A stretch of 64,000 nucleotides of DNA, from contig NZ_SHMH01000008.1 in assembly GCF_004283755.1 (NCBI RefSeq), positions 124,001 to 188,000 of the forward strand. The letters run 5' to 3'. The position numbers and the translations under genes were made by a program. This DNA is from Pseudoxanthomonas winnipegensis. Lineage in GTDB: Bacteria; Pseudomonadota; Gammaproteobacteria; Xanthomonadales; Xanthomonadaceae. Shown one piece after another: positions 18,452-28,553 of this stretch (its first letter is position 1; the number at the start of each line of letters is the position of its first letter). Below the pieces are notes generated by a model, which ran no database searches, was not told the origin of the DNA, and was given only the letters and a program-made list of their open reading frames with translations.

Positions 18452-21015
18452 GCGAGCTGAGCCGCCGCGAATTGCTGCGCGCGCTGATGGCCGGCGGCGT
18501 GGCGGTTACGGTGCCGGCTGGTCGTGCGGCGGCGAAGGCGAACGCAGCCGGTGACGCGGCCGTCGCGCAGGCGTCATCGGCACTCGTGTTGCCGCGGACG
18601 CCGGCCGGGCGTCCAACACCTGGCGCACGCCAGCGCGAACGCCTGGATGCCGGCTGGCGCTTCGCCTTCGGCCACGCCGACGATCCGGCGCGCGACTTCA
18701 ACTTCGGCACCTACCAGCGCACCTACGCCAAGGCCGGCAAGGACACCGCCGATGCGGCGCTGATCGCTTACGACGATGCGGGCTGGCGCGCGCTGTCGCT
18801 GCCGCACGACTGGGCGGTGGAACTGCCCTTCGTGCCCAATCCCCATCCGCCCGCCGGCGTCGACGATCCGGCCGCCGCGCATGGCTATCGTCCCGTGGGC
18901 CGCGACCATCCCGAGACCAGCATCGGCTGGTACCGGCGTGAGCTGGACATTCCTGCCAGCGATGCGGGCCGGCGCCTGGTGCTGGAATTCGACGGGGTGT
19001 TCCGCGACTGCATCGTGTTCTGCAACGGCCATATCGTCGGCACCAACGCCAGCGGCTATATCGGCTTCGAGGTGGACATCACCGATGTGGTCGACTACGG
19101 CGCTCGCAATGTGATCGCGGTGCGCGTGGACGCCACCCTGGGCGAGGGCTGGTTCTACGAAGGGGCCGGGATCTACCGCCATGTCTGGCTGCGCAGGACC
19201 GATCCGCTGCACATTCCTGCCGGCGGGCTCGTGGTGCGGGCCACACCCCGCGCCGGGCAGGCCGCCTGCGCGGTGGAGGCGACGCTGCACAACGCGGGCG
19301 ACCAGGCCGAGGCCTGCGTGCTGGTGCTGCAGGTCCTGGCCGACGACGGGCGCGTGGTCGCCAAGGCGCAGCTGCCGGCAACGCAGGCGGCGCCGGGCGA
19401 TGCGACCACGGTGCAACACGCGCTGGCCTTCGACGCACCGCAGCTGTGGTCGCCCGAGACCCCGGTCCTGTACCGGCTGCTGGCCGAACTGCGTGTGGAC
19501 GGCGTCGCACGCGACGCGGTCCAGGTCGCGTTCGGCGTGCGCAGCATCGCCTTCGACGCCCAGCGCGGCTTCCTGCTCAATGGCGTGCCGTACAAGCTCA
19601 AGGGCACCTGCAACCACCAGGATCATGCCGGCGTGGGCACCGCCATCCCAGACGCCTTGCACGCCTGGCGCCTGCAGCAGCTCAAGGCCCTGGGCTGCAA
19701 CGCCTGGCGCATGGCGCACAACCCGGCCAGCCCGGCGCTGATGGACCTGTGCGACCGCCTGGGCATGCTGGTGATCGCCGAGACCCGGCGCATGTCCTCC
19801 GACCCTGAGGCGATGCGCGAACTGCAGCGCCTGCTGCTGCGCGACCGCAACCGGCCCAGCGTGATCGCCTGGTCGCTGGGCAACGAAGAGCCGCAGATGG
19901 TCACCGCGCGCGGCGCGCGCATCGTCGGCACGATGCAGGCGCTGGTGCGCCGGCTCGATCCGACCCGGCCGACCACCTTCGCCATGGACAAGGGCTTCGG
20001 CGAGGGCGTGGGGCAGGTGGTGGACGTGGTCGGCTTCAACTACCGCACCAACCAGATGGACGCCTTCCACGCGCGCGATCCGCAGCGGCCGGTGTACGGC
20101 AGCGAGACCGCCAGCACGGTGTCGGTGCGCGGCAACTATTTCGTCGACGACGCCCGCGGCTATACGCGCGCCTACGACGTCGACCACCCGTGGTGGGCGT
20201 CCACGTCCGAGTCGTGGTGGGCATTCGTGGCCGAGCGGCCGTGGATCGCCGGCGGCTTCGTCTGGACCGGGTTCGACTATCGCGGCGAGCCCACGCTGTA
20301 CAACCGCTGGCCCAACGTGGCCTCGCAGTTCGGCGTGCTCGACAGCTGCGGCTTCCCCAAGGACAACGCCTGGTACTACCGCGCGCAGTGGACGCAGGCG
20401 CCGGTGCTGCACCTGTTCCCGCACTGGAACTGGGACGCGCTGCCGGCCTTGGCCAACGGCATGGTGGATGTGTGGGTCCACAGCAACCTGGACGAGGTCG
20501 AGCTGTGGGTCAACGGCGTCAGCCAGGGCCGGCGTCGCGTGCCGCGCTACGGCCACGTGGAGTGGCGCGTGCGCTACGCGCCGGGCGCGATCGAGGCGCG
20601 CGGCTATCGCGGCGGTGAGCAGGTGCTGGTGCAGCGGCGCGAGACCACCGGCGCGCCGGCCGCCATCGCGCTGCGCTGCGCGCGCGCCAGCCTGCTGGCC
20701 GACGGCCAGGACGTGGGCATGATCGAAGTGGCCATCGTGGACGCGCAGGGCCGGCAGGTGCCGACCGCCGCCGACGAGGTCCGCTTCCAGGTGAGTGGGG
20801 CGGGGGCGCTGATCGGCGTCGGCAACGGCGACCCGGCCAGCCACGAGGCCGACAAGGCCGATCGGCGCCGCGCCTTCAACGGGCTGTGCCAGGCGATCGT
20901 GCAGAGCGCGCGTGCGCCGGGTCGCCTGCGGCTGCAGGCCAGCGCGCCCGGGCTGCGGGGTGCGACGCTGGAACTGGAAGTCCTGGCCGCGCCTACGTCG
21001 GCGCGCGCGAGCTGA
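18448..21015 (+). CDS. GH2 beta-galactosidase, Tat-exported
   Basis: An 855-residue glycoside hydrolase of family 2 that probably releases galactose from galacto-oligosaccharides in the periplasm. The N terminus carries a twin-arginine signal (SRRELLRALMAGG). Then come the jelly-roll domain (WYRREL, FDGVFRDC, YEGAGIYRHVWL), the immunoglobulin-like domain, and the TIM barrel with acid/base Glu480 in SLGNEEP and nucleophile Glu553 in VYGSETAS; a C-terminal DUF4982-like region follows (about 670 onward). ATG 18448 overlaps the GH53 stop. Beta-glucuronidase or mannosidase activity is less likely given the galactanase beside it. Confidence 0.9.
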   Translation: MSELSRRELLRALMAGGVAVTVPAGRAAAKANAAGDAAVAQASSALVLPRTPAGRPTPGARQRERLDAGWRFAFGHADDPARDFNFGTYQRTYAKAGKDTADAALIAYDDAGWRALSLPHDWAVELPFVPNPHPPAGVDDPAAAHGYRPVGRDHPETSIGWYRRELDIPASDAGRRLVLEFDGVFRDCIVFCNGHIVGTNASGYIGFEVDITDVVDYGARNVIAVRVDATLGEGWFYEGAGIYRHVWLRRTDPLHIPAGGLVVRATPRAGQAACAVEATLHNAGDQAEACVLVLQVLADDGRVVAKAQLPATQAAPGDATTVQHALAFDAPQLWSPETPVLYRLLAELRVDGVARDAVQVAFGVRSIAFDAQRGFLLNGVPYKLKGTCNHQDHAGVGTAIPDALHAWRLQQLKALGCNAWRMAHNPASPALMDLCDRLGMLVIAETRRMSSDPEAMRELQRLLLRDRNRPSVIAWSLGNEEPQMVTARGARIVGTMQALVRRLDPTRPTTFAMDKGFGEGVGQVVDVVGFNYRTNQMDAFHARDPQRPVYGSETASTVSVRGNYFVDDARGYTRAYDVDHPWWASTSESWWAFVAERPWIAGGFVWTGFDYRGEPTLYNRWPNVASQFGVLDSCGFPKDNAWYYRAQWTQAPVLHLFPHWNWDALPALANGMVDVWVHSNLDEVELWVNGVSQGRRRVPRYGHVEWRVRYAPGAIEARGYRGGEQVLVQRRETTGAPAAIALRCARASLLADGQDVGMIEVAIVDAQGRQVPTAADEVRFQVSGAGALIGVGNGDPASHEADKADRRRAFNGLCQAIVQSARAPGRLRLQASAPGLRGATLELEVLAAPTSARAS

Positions 21016-21053
21016 GACACGCCGTCGCCGAGCATGCGGCGAAGGCAAGGTCA

Positions 21054-21085
21054 GGCACTGATCGGTCCCAAGGTCGATCAGTGCC
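21054..21085. terminator. perfect 11-bp hairpin between convergent genes
   Basis: GGCACTGATCG (21054-21064) pairs perfectly with CGATCAGTGCC (21075-21085) around a 10-base loop. It sits 39 bp after the GH2 stop and 12 bp before the end of the convergent aldehyde dehydrogenase gene. No T-run follows on either strand, so it may be a weak terminator or an RNA-stabilising hairpin rather than a classic intrinsic terminator. Confidence 0.5.
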
Positions 21086-21096
21086 GTTGAGACCCC

Positions 21097-22629
21097 TTAA
21101 AGATCGAACTTGATGCCCTGCGCCAGCGGCAGCGAATCGGAGTAGTTGATCGTGTTGGTCTGGCGGCGCATGTAGGCCTTCCACGCATCCGAGCCGGACT
21201 CGCGCCCGCCACCGGTGTCCTTCTCGCCGCCGAACGCGCCGCCGATCTCCGCACCGGAGGTGCCGATGTTGACGTTGGCGATGCCGCAGTCGCTGCCGGC
21301 CGCGGAGAGGAACTTCTCGGCCGCCTTCAGACTGTTGGTGAAGATCGACGAGGACAGGCCCTGCGGCACGCCGTTCTGCATGTCGATGGCCTCCTCCAGC
21401 GTCTCGTACTTCATCACGTACAGGATCGGGGCGAAGGTCTCGTGCTGGACGATGGCGTCGGTGTTCTTGAGGCCGGAGATGATGGTCGGCAGGACGAAGT
21501 TGCCCGCGCGCTCCAGCGCCTTGCCGCCGGTTTCCACCGTGCCCCCGGCGGCCTTGGCCTGCTCGACGGACTTCAGGAAGGCATCGACCGCGGCCTTGCT
21601 GTTGAGCGGGCCCATCAGATTGGCCGCATCCAGCGGATCGCCGATCTTGCCTTCCACCTGCTTGTAGGCCTTGACCAGCGTGGCCAGCACGGTGTCGTAG
21701 ATCGAGGCGTGCACGATCAGGCGGCGGGTGGTGGTGCAGCGCTGGCCGGCGGTGCCCACCGCGCCGAACACGATGCCCGGCACGGCCAGCTTCAGGTCGG
21801 CGGTCTCGTCCAGGATGATGGCGTTGTTGCCGCCCAGCTCCAGCAGGCTGCGGCCCAGGCGCCGCGCCACGCGCTCGCCGACGATGCGGCCGACCTCGGT
21901 CGAGCCGGTGAAGCTGATCAGCGGCACGCGCTTGTCGTCCACCAGCTGCTGGGACAGTTCGATGCCGGCATCGTTGATCAGGAAGAACAAGTCGGGGAAG
22001 CCGGCGTCCTTGAGCGCGTCGTTGCAGATCTTCTGCGTGGCCAGCGCGGTCAGCGGGGTCTTGTTGGACGGCTTCCAGATGCAGATGTCGCCGCAGATGG
22101 CGGCCAGGAACGCATTCCACGCCCACACCGCGACCGGGAAGTTGAACGCGCTGATGATGCCGACCAGGCCGATCGGGTGGTACTGCTCGTACATGCGGTG
22201 ACCCGGGCGCTCCGAATGCATGGTGTAGCCGTAGAGCATGCGGCTCTGGCCCACCGCGAAGTCGGCGATGTCGATCATTTCCTGCACTTCGCCATCGCCC
22301 TCTGGCTTGGACTTGCCCATCTCCAGCGCCACCAGCGAGCCGAGCAGATCCTTGTGCTTGCGCAGCGCCTCGCCGCACAGGCGCACGGCCTCGCCGCGAC
22401 GCGGCGCCGGCGTGGTGCGCCAGGTCTTGAACGCCGCCTGCGCGCGTTCGATGACCGTGTCGTAGTCGGACTGGCTGCTGGCATGCACCGTGGCGATGAC
22501 GGCATTGGTGGTCGGGTTGACCGATTCCAGCACGCCGGCATCGGTGGTGCTGGACCACTGGCCGTTGCCGAGATAGGTGCCGGGATTGGTCGGGCCAAGG
22601 CCCAGGGCCTTGAGCAGGTCAGCAGACAT
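21097..22629 (-). CDS. ALDH7-family aldehyde dehydrogenase (aminoadipate-semialdehyde/P6C type)
   Basis: A 510-residue NAD(P)-dependent aldehyde dehydrogenase close to antiquitin and bacterial AmaB, which oxidise alpha-aminoadipate semialdehyde (piperideine-6-carboxylate) in lysine breakdown. The catalytic Glu is in LLELGGNNA and the catalytic Cys in [30 protein letters not shown] and the C-terminal [17 protein letters not shown] are typical of ALDH7. GGAG lies 6 bp before the ATG. It is monocistronic and convergent with the galactan operon; no functional tie to that locus is apparent. Confidence 0.88.
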   Translation of the reverse strand: MSADLLKALGLGPTNPGTYLGNGQWSSTTDAGVLESVNPTTNAVIATVHASSQSDYDTVIERAQAAFKTWRTTPAPRRGEAVRLCGEALRKHKDLLGSLVALEMGKSKPEGDGEVQEMIDIADFAVGQSRMLYGYTMHSERPGHRMYEQYHPIGLVGIISAFNFPVAVWAWNAFLAAICGDICIWKPSNKTPLTALATQKICNDALKDAGFPDLFFLINDAGIELSQQLVDDKRVPLISFTGSTEVGRIVGERVARRLGRSLLELGGNNAIILDETADLKLAVPGIVFGAVGTAGQRCTTTRRLIVHASIYDTVLATLVKAYKQVEGKIGDPLDAANLMGPLNSKAAVDAFLKSVEQAKAAGGTVETGGKALERAGNFVLPTIISGLKNTDAIVQHETFAPILYVMKYETLEEAIDMQNGVPQGLSSSIFTNSLKAAEKFLSAAGSDCGIANVNIGTSGAEIGGAFGGEKDTGGGRESGSDAWKAYMRRQTNTINYSDSLPLAQGIKFDL

Positions 22630-22814
22630 GGAAGCTCCGTGTTCGGGGACGCGATGCGCCGCGGGCGGGGGACGCGGCAGGGCCGGCAATTTTAGCAGGC
22701 CGTCCAGGCGGGCCTGGGGGCGGCTAGGGATGGCGAGCTTGTGGCAGCTGCGTCGCTGGCTCCGGCCGTGAATTTATGGCGCGCGGGCAGGTGCCGTCGG
22801 CACGCACGATCATC

Positions 22815-22856
22815 GGGATTCGGGATTCGGGATTCGGGACCAGGGACCAGGGACCA
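22815..22856. repeat. heptanucleotide tandem array
   Basis: Six 7-bp units in a row: three copies of GGGATTC (22815-22835) then three of GGGACCA (22836-22856). It lies between the aldehyde dehydrogenase and nuclease genes. Such in-phase heptamers can vary in number by slippage. It is too short, and has no spacers, to be a CRISPR array. Confidence 0.9.
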
Positions 22857-22892
22857 GGGGCTCGCAGCCAACATCAAGACCTCACCAAAGCC

Positions 22893-22935
22893 GCCCCCTC
22901 CCTTGCGCGCAGCGCAGGGGAGGGTTGGGGAGGGG
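22893..22935. repeat. C/G-rich palindromic repeat (single copy)
   Basis: GCCCCCTCCC, a short stem TTGCGC/GCGCA, GGGGAGGG and a TTGGGGAGGGG tail. The same design recurs as an inverted pair at 26880-27018, so this is one member of a dispersed intergenic repeat family. The rest of 22630-22966 holds only this and the heptamer array. Confidence 0.75.
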
Positions 22936-22966
22936 TTGGCTGTTGCCGTTGCTTTGAGTGGCTTCG

Positions 22967-23797
22967 TCAGCCGCCCTGCGCCTGCCCCAGCGCCGCATTC
23001 AGCACCGCCGCCAGGCGCACGCCGGCCAGACGCAGCTGCTGCTCGGCCACCGGTGTCCAGGTGGTGAAGTAGGCCGGGTCCAGCTTGGCCTGCGCTGGGT
23101 AGAACCCCGGCGAGCGGACGATGCGGCAGGACGCCTCGGCCCACGAGGTCGCGTCCGGCGGGAAGCCGGTGCCGGCGCCGGACGCGGGCCGGGGCAGGGC
23201 GCGGATCTGCGCCAGCAGCGCGTCCTCGTCCAGGCCGGTATGGCGCAGCAGCCCGCTGTCCCACAGCGAATGCAGATTGCTGCCCTGGCCGTCCACGTTG
23301 ATCTGCAAGGTATTGCCGCCCTTGTCGCGGGCGAAGCCGGCGTGCAGCGGCTGGTGGGCATCGCCGACCAGATGCACGACGAACTTCAGCGCCTGCAGGC
23401 GGGCGGCGGCCGGTGCGCTGCGGTCGGCCAGCAGCTTGGTCTGCGCGGTGAGCGCGGCGATCGTGCAGTCGCCGTTGCGGCAGTCGCGCGGCGGGTCGTA
23501 ATGGCAGTCGTCCTCGCCCAGATTGACGTAATGCCAGGCGGCGGTGCGCTTGCCCAGGTCGGGGTCGGACTCGCGCAGTTCGTCGGGCCAGCTGGCGATG
23601 CCGGGCAGCGTCGCGCCGGGCTCCAGCGCCAGCAGGGCGTCGATCTGCGCGCGCGCCTGCGCGCTGAGGTCCGGCTCGGCCAGCTCGGCCACCAGCCGAT
23701 GGCCGGTGCGGCCCCAGGCGAGGGCTGAAACGGGGTAAGCCAACAGGCCCAGGGACAACAGCGCGGCCAGCGGCCGCACGAACGGGATCTTCAACAC
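22967..23797 (-). CDS. S1/P1-type single-strand nuclease, secreted
   Basis: A 276-residue zinc-dependent nuclease of the S1/P1 family, acting on single-stranded nucleic acids outside the cytoplasm. Signal cleavage after ALA would expose an N-terminal Trp (WGRTGHRLVAELA), which is a zinc ligand in this family. Further ligands are visible in WHYVN, DGDC-like DCTIAAL, KFVVHLVGDAHQPLH, the GGN motif and NLHSLWDSGL. It probably serves phosphate or nucleotide scavenging. It stands alone: 168 bp before it (23798-23965) have no gene, and ompW lies beyond. Confidence 0.9.
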   Translation of the reverse strand: MLKIPFVRPLAALLSLGLLAYPVSALAWGRTGHRLVAELAEPDLSAQARAQIDALLALEPGATLPGIASWPDELRESDPDLGKRTAAWHYVNLGEDDCHYDPPRDCRNGDCTIAALTAQTKLLADRSAPAAARLQALKFVVHLVGDAHQPLHAGFARDKGGNTLQINVDGQGSNLHSLWDSGLLRHTGLDEDALLAQIRALPRPASGAGTGFPPDATSWAEASCRIVRSPGFYPAQAKLDPAYFTTWTPVAEQQLRLAGVRLAAVLNAALGQAQGG

Positions 23798-23988
23798 GCA
23801 GCATCCGGCTTTCGAAGCACGAGGGCCCGGATGATACCCGCGCCTGCGCGCCGGCTCGATGTCACCTCCGCGCGGCGACGCGCCTGAACCGCCCTCCGTG
23901 GCGGCGACACACCCGGCCTCCCTGGCCGGTCCCCATCCGGCACGCGCTGCGCGCGTCCGTTGCCGGCATGCGCGCAGCGCGCGCTGGC

Positions 23989-24612
23989 TCAGAAGCGGTA
24001 AACCCAGGCGGCGCCGTAGACCATCGGATCGATGTTGGCCGTGCCCAGCTTGGCCCCGTTGAGCTTGACCTTGGTGTCGATGTCGGCCCAGCGCACGTCC
24101 ACGCGCAGGGCGCTGCGCGCGCTCAGCGCGAAGTCCAGGCCGGCATGCGCGGCCAGGCCCCAGGAGTCGCCCAGGTCCAGGTCGCTGCCGGCCAGGGCGC
24201 CCTTGGCGTCGGTGCTGAAGAACTTGGTGTAGTTCACGCCCAGCCCCACGAACGGCGACACCTTGCCGGCGCTGTTGAAGTGGTACTGCAGCGACACCAC
24301 CGGCGGCAGCTGCTTGGTGGTGCCGACCTTGCCCAGGCCCTTGATGTTGATGTCGTGCTGGAACGGCCAGGCGGCCAGCACCTCGAGGCCCAGGTTATCG
24401 GCCACGAAGTACTCGCCGGTGACGCTGGGGCGGGTGCTGCTGTCCACGCTGACCGGCAGCGTGCCGCCGGCCAGCTTGCCGTTGTCCGACTTCGGATTGA
24501 CCTGGTGGATGCCGACGCCGACGGTGAAATCGCCGCGCGACTGGGCGGCGGCCTGGAGGCAGACGCCGCCCAGGGCCAGGGCGAGCAGGCAGGGGAGGAG
24601 GGACTTGCGCAT
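23989..24612 (-). CDS. ompW: OmpW-family outer membrane protein
   Basis: A 207-residue eight-strand beta-barrel porin of the OmpW family. It has a signal peptide (to AAAQ), GDFTVGVGIHQVNPKSDNG at the mature N terminus, LPPVVSLQYHFN, SPFVGLGVNYTKFF, and the C-terminal DPMVYGAAWVYRF, all family hallmarks. OmpW proteins are thought to let small hydrophobic molecules cross the outer membrane and are often induced by low oxygen. ATG 24612 is chosen over the longer frame because it begins the signal peptide. A perfect FNR-type box lies 59 bp upstream. Confidence 0.92.
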   Translation of the reverse strand: MRKSLLPCLLALALGGVCLQAAAQSRGDFTVGVGIHQVNPKSDNGKLAGGTLPVSVDSSTRPSVTGEYFVADNLGLEVLAAWPFQHDINIKGLGKVGTTKQLPPVVSLQYHFNSAGKVSPFVGLGVNYTKFFSTDAKGALAGSDLDLGDSWGLAAHAGLDFALSARSALRVDVRWADIDTKVKLNGAKLGTANIDPMVYGAAWVYRF

Positions 24613-24670
24613 GACGATGAGGCTCCGTTGTGTGTGGCGCACATGCTCCAACCGGGCCCGGGCGCCCGCC

Positions 24671-25841
<1,171 letters not shown>

Positions 25842-25858
25842 GCCGCGCGATTCAGGAC

Positions 25859-25886
25859 AAGGGCGCCTTTCGGGCGCCCTTTGTCT
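25859..25886 (+). terminator. intrinsic terminator of gapA
   Basis: AAGGGCGCC (25859-25867) pairs with GGCGCCCTT (25873-25881) around a TTTCG loop, followed by TTGTCTT. It lies 18 bp after the gapA stop. Confidence 0.85.
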
Positions 25887-26071
25887 TGATACAGTCACGG
25901 GAGGCGGGTAGGTCCTCCCGGCGGAAGGGGCGGCGGAGCCCGGCGGGAGCGCGAGCAGGGGTACAGGGCTCTTTTTTCGGGCCGGGTGTCGTGCTATCAA
26001 TCACCCGCGGATCGTCCAATGGCCCGTGCCGTGGGCAGGGAAGCGAATTTCACTCAAGGGGTAAGTGTTTC

Positions 26072-26584
26072 ATGAAGATCAAGCAATGGTTTGGAAGCGG
26101 CCTGATTGCAGTGGCCGCCGTGCTGATGGCGCCGGGTGCATGGGCGCAGACGGCCGACATCTTCGACATCGATTACGTGCAGGGCCACCTGGTGGCCGGC
26201 AAGACGACCAAGGCCCAGGTGCTGGAAAGCTTCGGCGAGCCGACTTCCAAGAAGGCCAAGCTGAGCTCGTCCGGCGGCGCCTCCGAGACCTACGTCTACA
26301 TCAAGGGCGCGGCCAAGAAGCCCGCGGCTTCGGCCGGCTCGGGCTTCGGCAAGATGGTGGGCTCGCTGCGTGGCGTGCTGGGCGATGTTTCCGACCTGAC
26401 CGGCAAGAACGTCGGTGGCGAAGTGGCCTCAAACAGCTATCGCGCCCAGCGCAGCGCCAACGCCGCCGATCGTCTGTCCGCGCGCGCGGGCACCGACGCC
26501 GATGCGTCGGCCGGCGCCGATGGCGCCTCGCGGCTCACCATCCAGATCCAGGGCGGCGTGGTGACTTCGTTCGATATGGAGTGA
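26072..26584 (+). CDS. secreted BamE/SmpA-like protein of unknown function
   Basis: A 170-residue protein with a signal peptide cleaved near AWAQ/TAD. Residues about 35-75 (VAGKTTKAQVLESFGEPTSKK, then a predicted strand ETYVYIKG) look like the SmpA/BamE/OmlA fold, and a C-terminal strand follows (RLTIQIQGGVVTSFDME). There is no lipobox cysteine, so unlike BamE it should be a soluble periplasmic protein. The middle is Ala/Ser/Gly-rich. AAGGGG precedes the ATG. It has its own terminator. The 230 bp after gapA hold no other gene. Confidence 0.7.
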   Translation: MKIKQWFGSGLIAVAAVLMAPGAWAQTADIFDIDYVQGHLVAGKTTKAQVLESFGEPTSKKAKLSSSGGASETYVYIKGAAKKPAASAGSGFGKMVGSLRGVLGDVSDLTGKNVGGEVASNSYRAQRSANAADRLSARAGTDADASAGADGASRLTIQIQGGVVTSFDME

Positions 26585-26611
26585 GGGGCCCTGCGGCTGC
26601 TTGCGCTCAGA

Positions 26612-26637
26612 CCCCGCGCCGAAAGCGCGGGGTTTTT
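26612..26637 (+). terminator. intrinsic terminator after the BamE-like gene
   Basis: CCCCGCGC (26612-26619) pairs with GCGCGGGG (26625-26632) around CGAAA and is followed by TTTTT. It lies 28 bp after the stop codon. Confidence 0.9.
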
Positions 26638-27302
26638 CGTTGGGATCGCCTCCGCAGTGCGGTGAGTCAACCCGGGAGTGACGTGAGCGAGGTCGGCGAA
26701 AGGGTTTCGACAACCAGCCTCGACCCGGCTGGGGGTGGCTCCTCGGCTCGGTCCTCCATCTGCGGCGGACTCGCCGCCGCGTGTCATCTGGCCCGCTCTT
26801 CGCCCGCCCGCCCGGGTCGAGGCTCTGCAGCGAATAGATCAGGACTTCTTACAACTCGAAGGTATCGAGCAAGCGCTCTGCCCCCTCCCTTTCGCCGCAG
26901 GCGAAGGGGAGGGCCGGGGTGGGGTGCCTTTGCTTTTGCTCTTGCTTCGATGGCTTGATCGGTAAAGCCCCGACCCCTCCCCAGCCCTCCCCTTCGCCTA
27001 TGGCGAAAGGGAGGGGGCCTCAAATTGAACCCCTCCCGTCACTGATCGCGTTGTGCGCGAGGGTTCGAACGCCCCGCCCGCCGGCCCGCTGCCCTTCCGA
27101 AGCAGGGCAGCCAAGGCGCTGAGATGCGTCGGTGAAGAAAGCGCCCACTTGGGCACAAAGGTGGCCAGTGACCGGCTCGGGAAGCGATGCACAAGGCCCG
27201 ACACGTCCCGCAGTGCACCTCCCAACGCCGCTGCAGGTTTGCCGCACCCCCACGCAGCGCGGACAATGGGCGTCTGATCTTTCCCCTGCACAGGACCCAA
27301 GC
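26638..27302. other. gene-free interval with repeats before pgk
   Basis: This 665-bp stretch has no open frame with coding character. It contains an inverted pair of C/G-rich palindromes (26880-27018) and then the pgk leader. No convincing sigma-70 promoter for pgk was found in it. Confidence 0.7.
26880..27018. repeat. inverted pair of C/G-rich palindromic repeats (REPIN-like)
   Basis: Copy 1 (26880-26925) reads GCCCCCTCCC, stem TTTCGCC-GCA-GGCGAA, GGGGAGGG and a CGGGGTGGGGT tail. Copy 2 (26974-27018) is the same element in reverse orientation with nearly identical sequence. The two are separated by 48 bp. A third related copy is at 22893-22935. Confidence 0.8.
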
Positions 27303-28478
27303 ATGACCATCGTCCGCATGAGCGACCTCGACCTGTCCGGCAAGCGCGTGCTGATCCGTCAGGATCTCAACGTGCCGATCGAGAACGGCCAGATCACCTC
27401 CGAACAGCGCATCACCGCCTCGGTGCCGACCCTCAAGGCCGCGCTGGAGCAGGGCGCCGCGGTGATGGTCACCTCGCACCTGGGCCGGCCGAAGGAGGGC
27501 ACCTGGAGCGAGGAGGATTCGCTTGCGCCGGTGGCCGAGCGCCTGACCGCCCTGCTGGGCACCAAGGTCGAGCTGGTGCGCGACTGGGTCGACGGCGTGG
27601 ACGTCAAGCCCGGCCAGATCGTGCTGCTGGAGAACTGCCGCATGAACGTGGGCGAGGCCAAGGACGACGAGACGCTGTCGAAGAAGTACGCCGCGCTGTG
27701 CGACGTGTTCGTCATGGATGCCTTCGGCACCGCGCACCGCGCCCAGGCCTCCACCCACGGCGTGATCAAGTACGCGCCCGTCGCCGCCGGCGGCCCGCTG
27801 CTGATGGCCGAGCTGGACGCCCTGGGCAAGGCGCTGGACAACCCGGCCAAGCCGCTGCTGGCCATCGTTGCCGGCAGCAAGGTCTCGACCAAGCTCGAGC
27901 TGCTGTCCAACCTGGTCGGCAAGGTCGACCAGCTGATCGTCGGCGGCGGCATCGCCAACACCTTCATCGCCGCGGCCGGCTACAGCGTCGGCAAGTCGCT
28001 GTGCGAGCCGGACCTGATCGGCACCGCCCAGCAGATCGTCGCCGACGCCAAGGCACGCGGCGCCGAGATCCCGCTGCCCACCGATGTGGTGGTGGCCAAG
28101 CAGTTCCTGCCCGACGCCCCCGCGACGGTGAAGCGCGTCGATGCGGTCGAAGCCGATGACCTGATCCTGGACATCGGCCCGGATACCGCACAGGCCTACG
28201 CCGCACTGATCGCCAAGGCTGGCACGGTGGTGTGGAACGGCCCGGTCGGCGTGTTCGAGTTCGACGCCTTCGGCAAGGGCACCGAGACCCTGGCGCGCGC
28301 GATCGCCGCCTCGCCGGCGTTTTCCATCGCCGGCGGCGGCGACACGCTGGCGGCCGTGGACAAGTACGGCATCGCCAAGGACGTGTCCTACATCTCCACC
28401 GGCGGCGGCGCCTTCCTGGAGTTCCTGGAGGGCAAGACCCTGCCGGCGGTCGCGGCGCTGGAAGCGCGCGGCGGCTGA
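27303..28478 (+). CDS. pgk: phosphoglycerate kinase
   Basis: Cytoplasmic enzyme that transfers phosphate from 1,3-bisphosphoglycerate to ADP. It is 391 residues, with the family start [58 protein letters not shown] and the nucleotide-loop GGGDTLAAV with [16 protein letters not shown] lies 8 bp before the ATG at 27303. It is separated from gapA by the BamE-like gene and ends in a strong terminator, so it is its own unit. Confidence 0.97.
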   Translation: MTIVRMSDLDLSGKRVLIRQDLNVPIENGQITSEQRITASVPTLKAALEQGAAVMVTSHLGRPKEGTWSEEDSLAPVAERLTALLGTKVELVRDWVDGVDVKPGQIVLLENCRMNVGEAKDDETLSKKYAALCDVFVMDAFGTAHRAQASTHGVIKYAPVAAGGPLLMAELDALGKALDNPAKPLLAIVAGSKVSTKLELLSNLVGKVDQLIVGGGIANTFIAAAGYSVGKSLCEPDLIGTAQQIVADAKARGAEIPLPTDVVVAKQFLPDAPATVKRVDAVEADDLILDIGPDTAQAYAALIAKAGTVVWNGPVGVFEFDAFGKGTETLARAIAASPAFSIAGGGDTLAAVDKYGIAKDVSYISTGGGAFLEFLEGKTLPAVAALEARGG

Positions 28479-28501
28479 TCGGCGCGCCGCTGTCACTTCA
28501 G

Positions 28502-28533
28502 AGGCCCGGCCCTCAAAAGCCGGGCCTTTTCGC
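28502..28533 (+). terminator. intrinsic terminator of pgk
   Basis: AGGCCCGGC (28502-28510) pairs with GCCGGGCCT (28519-28527) around an 8-base loop, followed by TTTCGCTT. It lies 23 bp after the pgk stop. Confidence 0.9.
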
Positions 28534-28553
28534 TTCTTATTCGAGGTATCCGC

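Noticed and set aside
21054-21085. Operator or attachment site at the end of the galactan locus
   Set aside because: The perfect inverted repeat lies between convergent stops and is best read as a transcript-end hairpin; no integrase or direct repeat flanks the locus.
22815-22856. Possible CRISPR-like array
   Set aside because: Units are 7 bp with no spacers and no cas genes nearby; it is a simple tandem repeat.
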